Source: an uncultured Alistipes sp. (lineage in GTDB: Bacteria > Bacteroidota > Bacteroidia > Bacteroidales > Rikenellaceae). Taken from it: a stretch of 11,362 nucleotides of DNA. Under the pieces are notes generated by a model. It did not search any database and was not told the DNA's origin. It saw only the letters and a list, made by a program, of their open reading frames with translations. The stretch lies in the NCBI GenBank assembly GCA_900546005.1, contig URBJ01000074.1, positions 1-11,362 on the forward strand. Direction: 5' to 3'. The translations under genes and the position numbers were made by a program. This document shows positions 7,479 to 11,362 of the stretch, piece by piece (position 1 is the stretch's first letter; each line of letters begins with the position of its first letter).

Positions 7479-8617
7479 CAGATTTTATTGATTAATTTAC
7501 TGATCGACAATGCAAAATGGGGGAATACGATTCTCGGGTTGCCGTTCTGCACAATCTGACGCATGGCCAGCTCCATCTCGTCGACCACCCGTTCGACATT
7601 CCCGTTGTGAATATAGGGAGCAAATTTCCTGCAAAACTCATACTCGCGATCGGTCAAAAACGTAATTTGCGCCACACCTGCCGTCAACATATAGCTGTCA
7701 CGAATCAGTCGGAGCGAATTTTCGAGCCACTGTTTCTGCTCCTCACGTCCGAGTGCCGCAACCGTTTCGGCCCATTCGAGCAGCTCGAGGTGGCGGTTTT
7801 CGTAGCTGAGGCGCATCAACCGGACGAACAGATCGAAAAAGAGGTCCTGTTCATCGGCGTGGCGAACCATGCGCCGTGCCTCGATCCAGTTGCCACAGGA
7901 GAGGCGTGCCGCCTGTTCCGCCACGGTCTGAGCGACCTTCTCGCGTCGGATCAGTTCACTCGCGATCGTCCGTTCGGCAATCCCGGGCACCTGAACCGAC
8001 TGCACTCGGGACAAAATCGTCGGCAACAACCGTTCTGGATTCTCCGATACCATCAAAAACAACGTTTTGTTCCACGGCTCCTCGATAATCTTGAGCAGCT
8101 TGTTGGCCGCCTGTACGTTCATTCGCTCGGGCAGCCAGATAATCACCACCTTGTACTCCGACTCGAAAGCCTTGAACGAGAGTTTTCGGATGATCTCGTC
8201 GGCTTCGAACGTACTGATATTGCCCTGCTTGTTATCGATCTCCAACGCCGAATACCACATCGGTTCGTTGAAATAGCCTCCGGTCTGGATCACGAACTTC
8301 CGCCAAACCGCCATGTAGGTGTCGCTGATCGGCTTCTCTCCGCCCGACTTGCCTTTCGGCGTGTTGACCGGAAAGACGAAATGCACATCGGGATGAGCCA
8401 ACTGCGCCAACTGACGGCACGACGGACATACACCACACGAATCTCCATCATGCCGATCCGTGCAATTCAAATACTGCGCATAGGCAATCGCCAACGGCAG
8501 GGCTCCGACGCCTTCGCCTCCGACAAACAGTTGGGCATGACTGATCCGACCGCCCTCCACTCCGTGAACGAGCTGTCTGATTATCTCCTCCTGTCCGATG
8601 ATCTCCTTGAACTGCAT
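7478..8617 (-). CDS. holB: DNA polymerase III delta-prime subunit
   Basis: 379 residues. The protein is the clamp-loader stator subunit of the replicative polymerase. The start MQFKEIIGQEEIIRQLVHGV and SHAQLFVGGEGVGALPLA match the clamp-loader AAA+ fold; the P-loop has Ala where a functional ATPase has Lys, as expected for the non-hydrolysing delta-prime. Zinc-finger cysteines follow (C52, C61, C64, C67 in the segment DSCGVCPSC). Further AAA+ elements are VVIIWLPERMNVQAANKLLKI and EEPWNKTLFLMVSE, then TILSRVQS. The C-terminal third is helical and variable, as in the family. It is followed by folK with a one-base overlap, and preceded by a likely -7 box at 8644-8651. Confidence 0.92.
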   Translation of the reverse strand: MQFKEIIGQEEIIRQLVHGVEGGRISHAQLFVGGEGVGALPLAIAYAQYLNCTDRHDGDSCGVCPSCRQLAQLAHPDVHFVFPVNTPKGKSGGEKPISDTYMAVWRKFVIQTGGYFNEPMWYSALEIDNKQGNISTFEADEIIRKLSFKAFESEYKVVIIWLPERMNVQAANKLLKIIEEPWNKTLFLMVSENPERLLPTILSRVQSVQVPGIAERTIASELIRREKVAQTVAEQAARLSCGNWIEARRMVRHADEQDLFFDLFVRLMRLSYENRHLELLEWAETVAALGREEQKQWLENSLRLIRDSYMLTAGVAQITFLTDREYEFCRKFAPYIHNGNVERVVDEMELAMRQIVQNGNPRIVFPHFALSISKLINKI

Positions 8618-8643
8618 AGTTTAGACGACGCCGCTGATCGACG

Positions 8644-8651
8644 CAAAAATA
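8644..8651 (-). promoter_or_regulatory. Putative -7 box for holB-folK
   Basis: Minus-strand TATTTTTG fits TAnnTTTG and sits 26 bases before the holB ATG in the 53-base gap after dut. No clear -33 element; the A/T-rich setting makes a chance match possible. Confidence 0.35.
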
Positions 8652-8670
8652 AAAGTTTTTCGCAGATACA

Positions 8671-9105
8671 CTATTTGCGTCCGGTCGAACCGAATCCGCC
8701 AGCTCCGCGCTCCGTATCGCTCAGCTGTTCCACACTCTCCCACTCGATGCGGGTAAACTGCGCAACAACTAACTGGGCAATCCGCTCACCGGGTTTCAAT
8801 TCGAACACTTCGTTCGACAAATTGACCAGAATTACCTTGATCTCCCCCCGATAGTCGGGATCGATCGTTCCCGGTGCATTAGCCACCGAGATGCCGTATT
8901 TGGCTGCCAACCCGCTTCTCGGGCGCACCTGTATCTCATACCCTTCGGGAATCTCCACATACAGTCCCGTCGGCACCATCGCCCGTTCCAGCGGAGCAAG
9001 CCGGATCGCTTCGGTCGTATTGGCCCGCACATCGAGCCCGACGGCATTGGCCGTTTCATATTGCGGCAAGTCGAATGCCGAACGGTTGATCACTTTAATC
9101 TTCAT
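8671..9105 (-). CDS. dut: dUTP diphosphatase (trimeric dUTPase)
   Basis: 144 residues. It hydrolyses dUTP to dUMP and pyrophosphate, keeping uracil out of DNA and supplying dUMP for thymidylate. All five motifs of trimeric dUTPases are present in order: AVGLDVRA (21-28), RPRSGLA (61-67), the substrate-pocket GTIDPDYRGEI (79-89, catalytic D84 and Y85), GERIAQLVV (106-114) and the flexible Arg/Phe arm RGAGGFGSTG (133-142). The start is ATG at 9105 giving MKIKVINRSAF. The frame can be extended to a TTG at 9138, but that start would lie within the -7 box (9136-9143), and the added residues are not part of the family. Confidence 0.96.
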   Translation of the reverse strand: MKIKVINRSAFDLPQYETANAVGLDVRANTTEAIRLAPLERAMVPTGLYVEIPEGYEIQVRPRSGLAAKYGISVANAPGTIDPDYRGEIKVILVNLSNEVFELKPGERIAQLVVAQFTRIEWESVEQLSDTERGAGGFGSTGRK

Positions 9106-9135
9106 AGCTTGTATAAAATAAATCGTACCTCCGTA

Positions 9136-9143
9136 CAAAGATA
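9136..9143 (-). promoter_or_regulatory. Putative -7 box for dut
   Basis: Minus-strand TATCTTTG, followed by TA, is a full TAnnTTTG match 30 bases before ATG 9105. Its position argues that translation does not begin at the upstream TTG. No obvious -33 element. It lies in the 84-base gap after the flippase gene, where I see no clear terminator. Confidence 0.5.
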
Positions 9144-9189
9144 AAACTATTTCGTATTGCCGGGCACATCACATCCCGATCCTTGCCTA

Positions 9190-10665
9190 TTAGCGTTTAA
9201 GCGCCGAACGGATCATGCCCCGAACGTCGATCCGCTCGCGACGAATCACAAAGAGCAGAAATCCGCACAACAACAAGAAGTTCAACGAGTACTCCAAACC
9301 CGCAGGCAGACAGGCCGTCGCAAACGATAACGCATAAATCGCCCCTCCGACCAAGAAGTAGAGCCCGATCCGTTTCAGGTCGTACGGAATCGGGTAGTGC
9401 TTGCGGCACAATGCATAGCTCACGCCGACCATAGTCAGCTCACATCCCAAACGGGCCCACGCCGCTCCCGCATATCCCCAAACCGGCGTCAGCAGAAAGT
9501 TCAACCCGATGGTAAAGATCAGCCCTACCCCGGTAATCCGTATGGCATATTTCGTCTCCCCGGTCTTTTTATACCAGAACGAAAGGTTCAACCAGATTCC
9601 CGCACAAATGTTCGAAAGCAGAATTACAGGCAAGATGGAGATTCCCACCCGGAAGCTGCGTCCCATCAGCAATCCGAACAGCGGAACGAACAGCGTAATC
9701 AACAGGAAAATCGCAATGGAGACGATAATAAAATATTTCATTGCTTCGGCATTGCTCCGTCTGAAGTCTTCTTTTTTAAACGAAGAGAGGAAGTAAGGTT
9801 CTGCCGCATACCGATACATCTGGGTAAACAGGATCAGAATCACCCCGAGTTTCGCAACGGCTCCATAAATTCCGAGCGCACTCAAAGACTCCGACGTGGG
9901 TAACAGATATTTTATCATCTGCCTGTCGATGAATTCATTGGCTGTTCCGGCCACTCCGCTCACCAACAACGGAAACGAATAGATCAGCAGCGCCCGGAGA
10001 TGAGAAGGCTGAATACGGGGTGCCGTACCCCTAAGGTCGGGAATCATCGCGGCCAAGACAACGATGTTCGAAATCAGATCGGCCACCAAGACATACCCTG
10101 CACCGAACTCCGGGTTATACCATCCGCTGCAAACTCCGTTCCGGGCCAATATCGGCAGGAATGAGTAGAAGAAAAAGGTCAGCACCAGATTCACCACCAC
10201 CATCAACAGCTTCAGCACCATAAACCGTTTGGCCCGCTGCTCCTGACGCAATCGGGCAAAGGGAATCGCCATAACCGTATTCAGCAGAACAATACCCGCA
10301 ACCAACCGAATATAAGAGGGATGGTCTGTATACTGCATGACCTCGGCCAGACGCGGTGTGAACAGTTGCACCAAAACAAAAAAGAGAATCCCCGCCAAAG
10401 AGACAATTCCCCAAACGTTGGCAAATATATTTTTCCGTTGTGCCGGATCGGTTGCCTCACCGGCAAACCGAAAGTACCCCGTTTCCAGCCCCATCGACAA
10501 AACAACCAACGCAAACGGAATCAAAGCATAGAGGTCTGTCACTACACCGTATTCCCCGGTCGTCATCAATCGGGTAAGATAGGGAAACAACAGATAGTTC
10601 AGAAAACGGGGAACGATCGTTCCTACACCGTAAATGGCAGTCTGTCCCGCAAGGCGTCTCAGCAT
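9190..10665 (-). CDS. Polysaccharide/lipid-linked oligosaccharide flippase (MOP superfamily, PST/Wzx type)
   Basis: 491 residues and highly hydrophobic, with about 12-14 membrane segments across the whole length. The N-terminus MLRRLAGQTAIYGVGTIVPR leading into FLNYLLFPYLTRLMTTGEYG is the usual opening of polysaccharide-biosynthesis flippases, in which the G-E-Y/F-G turn after helix 1-2 is common. A central loop with NEFIDRQMIKYLLP and GIYGAVAKLGVILILFTQMYR also fits the family. These inner-membrane proteins flip undecaprenyl-linked sugars for surface glycans. No glycosyltransferase cluster is nearby, so it could serve a general glycan or glycosylation pathway rather than a dedicated capsule locus. 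Start ATG at 10665; a -7 box is 19 bases upstream. Substrate unknown. Confidence 0.9.
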   Translation of the reverse strand: MLRRLAGQTAIYGVGTIVPRFLNYLLFPYLTRLMTTGEYGVVTDLYALIPFALVVLSMGLETGYFRFAGEATDPAQRKNIFANVWGIVSLAGILFFVLVQLFTPRLAEVMQYTDHPSYIRLVAGIVLLNTVMAIPFARLRQEQRAKRFMVLKLLMVVVNLVLTFFFYSFLPILARNGVCSGWYNPEFGAGYVLVADLISNIVVLAAMIPDLRGTAPRIQPSHLRALLIYSFPLLVSGVAGTANEFIDRQMIKYLLPTSESLSALGIYGAVAKLGVILILFTQMYRYAAEPYFLSSFKKEDFRRSNAEAMKYFIIVSIAIFLLITLFVPLFGLLMGRSFRVGISILPVILLSNICAGIWLNLSFWYKKTGETKYAIRITGVGLIFTIGLNFLLTPVWGYAGAAWARLGCELTMVGVSYALCRKHYPIPYDLKRIGLYFLVGGAIYALSFATACLPAGLEYSLNFLLLCGFLLFVIRRERIDVRGMIRSALKR

Positions 10666-10683
10666 ATCAGAATCGATTTTTCA

Positions 10684-10691
10684 CAAAAGTA
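10684..10691 (-). promoter_or_regulatory. Putative -7 box for the flippase gene
   Basis: Minus-strand TACTTTTG matches TAnnTTTG, 19 bases before ATG 10665. A TTG at 10707-10709 is too close (about 15 bases) to be a good -33 element. It lies downstream of the terminator 10728-10768, consistent with a new transcription unit. Confidence 0.45.
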
Positions 10692-10727
10692 GAGATTTTT
10701 GTAACACAACGCGGCACTCTTCCGGTT

Positions 10728-10768
10728 AAAAAGGAGAAACGAATCCGACTTCGGATTCGTTTCTCCTT
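10728..10768 (-). terminator. Intrinsic terminator after the thioredoxin-like gene
   Basis: The sequence contains a perfect 17-base inverted repeat (10731-10747 with 10752-10768) around a 4-base loop. Read on the minus strand, the stem is followed by a run of five T (from 10732 to 10728, two of them within the stem), as in a rho-independent terminator, and begins 32 bases after the thioredoxin stop codon. On the plus strand there is no T run after the stem. The rest of the 10666-10800 gap holds the flippase promoter. Confidence 0.85.
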
Positions 10769-10800
10769 ACCTTGACAACGGGTCTTTATCGTCCCCGTTG

Positions 10801-11127
10801 CTATTTATCCTTTTGGGCATTGTCGACGACCTCCTTCACCTTCGCAATAAAATCGTCAGGGTCAGCCCCTCCGACAATCCGCCCCACCTCTTTCCCCGTC
10901 GAATCGAGAATCAAGAAAGTAGGATAGGCCCGAACATTATACTTCTCGGCAATGGAAACTCCTTCACCTCGCTCGGCATCAAACTTCGCCACCACGAAAT
11001 TCTTATTGAAGTAGGTTCCCATCTTCTCCTGTGGGAAAATCTTCGCTGCCATATACTTGCACGGTCCGCACCAAGTGGCATACACATCGATAAAGACGTA
11101 CTTTTTCTCTTTCGCCGAAGCAGCCTG
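10801..11127 (-). CDS. Thioredoxin-family protein, N-terminus missing (broken at about 11128)
   Basis: The open frame from TAG at 10801 back to 11127 gives 108 residues: QAASAKEKKYVFIDVYATWC, then GPCK, with the WCGPC redox motif. It continues through the cis-Pro strand (VRAYPTFLILDSTGKEVG) to KEVVDNAQKDK. Upstream come in-frame TAA and TGA at once, with no ATG. Members of this periplasmic thioredoxin group normally have a signal peptide and 20 or so further residues before the strand KYVFIDVYA; those are absent. A GTG at 11085 exists but would delete the first core strand, so it is not a credible start. The gene is therefore 5'-truncated, by a genomic rearrangement or an assembly join. Family function: thiol-disulfide exchange in the periplasm. 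It is followed by a strong terminator. Confidence 0.8.
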   Translation of the reverse strand, partial: QAASAKEKKYVFIDVYATWCGPCKYMAAKIFPQEKMGTYFNKNFVVAKFDAERGEGVSIAEKYNVRAYPTFLILDSTGKEVGRIVGGADPDDFIAKVKEVVDNAQKDK

Positions 11128-11362
11128 TTATCAGGAAAAATTACAAAATGCTGGGTATGCGGTAACTTATGAAGACGCTTATGCCCATACCTACAGGAAA
11201 GCGGATGCCGCGAAAATCGACGTCTCGCGGAAAATCAATGAAGAATGTCTGCCGTCACTGTTCACCGCGAAAGAGATTTCTCCCGGATATACCGCAAAGG
11301 CGAAAAACTTTCTGAAATCCAACAGAGACAATCTGGAACTCTTTCAGGAAATGTATGAAGAA
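11126..11362 (+). CDS. Unrecognised open frame, partial (no start in view, continues past the edge)
   Basis: From 11126 to the last base, the plus strand is open for 79 codons with no stop. It begins CYQEKLQNAGYAVTYEDAYA and ends NFLKSNRDNLELFQEMYEE. It is polar, Lys/Glu-rich and probably helical, with no motif I recognise and no signal or membrane segment. No minus-strand reading of this stretch looks better, and the thioredoxin frame stops here. There is no start codon near the left end: the frame continues leftward as the antisense of the thioredoxin gene, which is meaningless. It is therefore either the interior of a gene cut by the same break, or non-coding. It is somewhat more A-rich than the genes to its left. 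Being the only plus-strand candidate, it supports the view that material from another locus begins here. Confidence 0.45.

Noticed and set aside
7517..8854. A 445-codon plus-strand open frame antisense to holB and reaching into dut.
   Set aside because: It covers two well-identified genes and the promoter region between them, and its translation has no recognisable domain. It is a by-product of codon usage on the other strand.
9106..9138. An 11-residue N-terminal extension of dUTPase starting at TTG.
   Set aside because: It would start inside the probable -7 box, and the family begins at the MKIKVIN residues.
1..11362. CRISPR arrays, tRNA or rRNA genes, insertion sequences.
   Set aside because: I saw no regularly spaced repeats, no tRNA-like cloverleaf, no rRNA segments and no transposase motifs in any stretch.

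Overview
The window is a compact, almost entirely coding stretch of a Bacteroidota chromosome, most likely order Bacteroidales. Three things point there: -7 boxes of the Bacteroides type (TAnnTTTG), gene families typical of the phylum (PorT-like beta-barrel, DUF4296 lipoprotein, Big_5 lipoprotein beginning near a QGGPKDSLPP motif, HdrC-like ferredoxin), and the lack of consistent Shine-Dalgarno sites. The moderately high GC and gene style could fit Rikenellaceae/Alistipes, but that is a guess. Every confidently called gene is on the minus strand, so the region is transcribed from right to left.

Layout from right (upstream) to left. At 11126-11362 a plus-strand open frame of unknown function enters from the right edge and has no visible start. 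It abuts, at about 11125-11133, a thioredoxin-fold gene (10801-11127, minus) whose signal peptide and N-terminus are missing; a strong intrinsic terminator (10728-10768) follows it. Next come a Wzx/PST-type polysaccharide flippase (9190-10665), dUTPase (8671-9105), the DNA polymerase III delta-prime subunit (7478-8617) coupled to folK (6972-7478), and a six-gene run: Big_5 Ig-like lipoprotein (4933-6933), PorT-like outer-membrane barrel with a long charged tail (3837-4883), rbfA (3554-3901), LolC/E-type permease (2302-3531), DUF4296 lipoprotein (1406-2305) and a COG0402-type amidohydrolase (343-1497). At the left edge is the 5' part of an HdrC-like dicluster ferredoxin (1-222).

Putative -7 boxes lie just before the flippase, dut, holB, the Big_5 lipoprotein and hdrC. 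They divide the region into probable units: flippase; dut; holB-folK; the six-gene envelope/ribosome run; hdrC onward. The six-gene run is tightly packed: rbfA starts inside the barrel gene, the DUF4296 gene starts on an ATGA overlap with the permease, and the amidohydrolase starts inside the DUF4296 gene. It mixes envelope proteins (two lipoproteins, one barrel, one permease) with ribosome maturation and an enzyme of unknown substrate.

Most of the window is ordinary housekeeping and envelope content, and I see no new defence, mobile or biosynthetic system. The best second-look items are the broken thioredoxin/plus-strand junction near 11128 (assembly chimera or real rearrangement), the two long out-of-phase gene overlaps (92 and 65 bases), and the charged tail on the barrel protein. 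No non-coding stretch exceeds 300 bases; the largest gaps are about 135 bases (10666-10800) and 120 bases (223-342), both annotated below.
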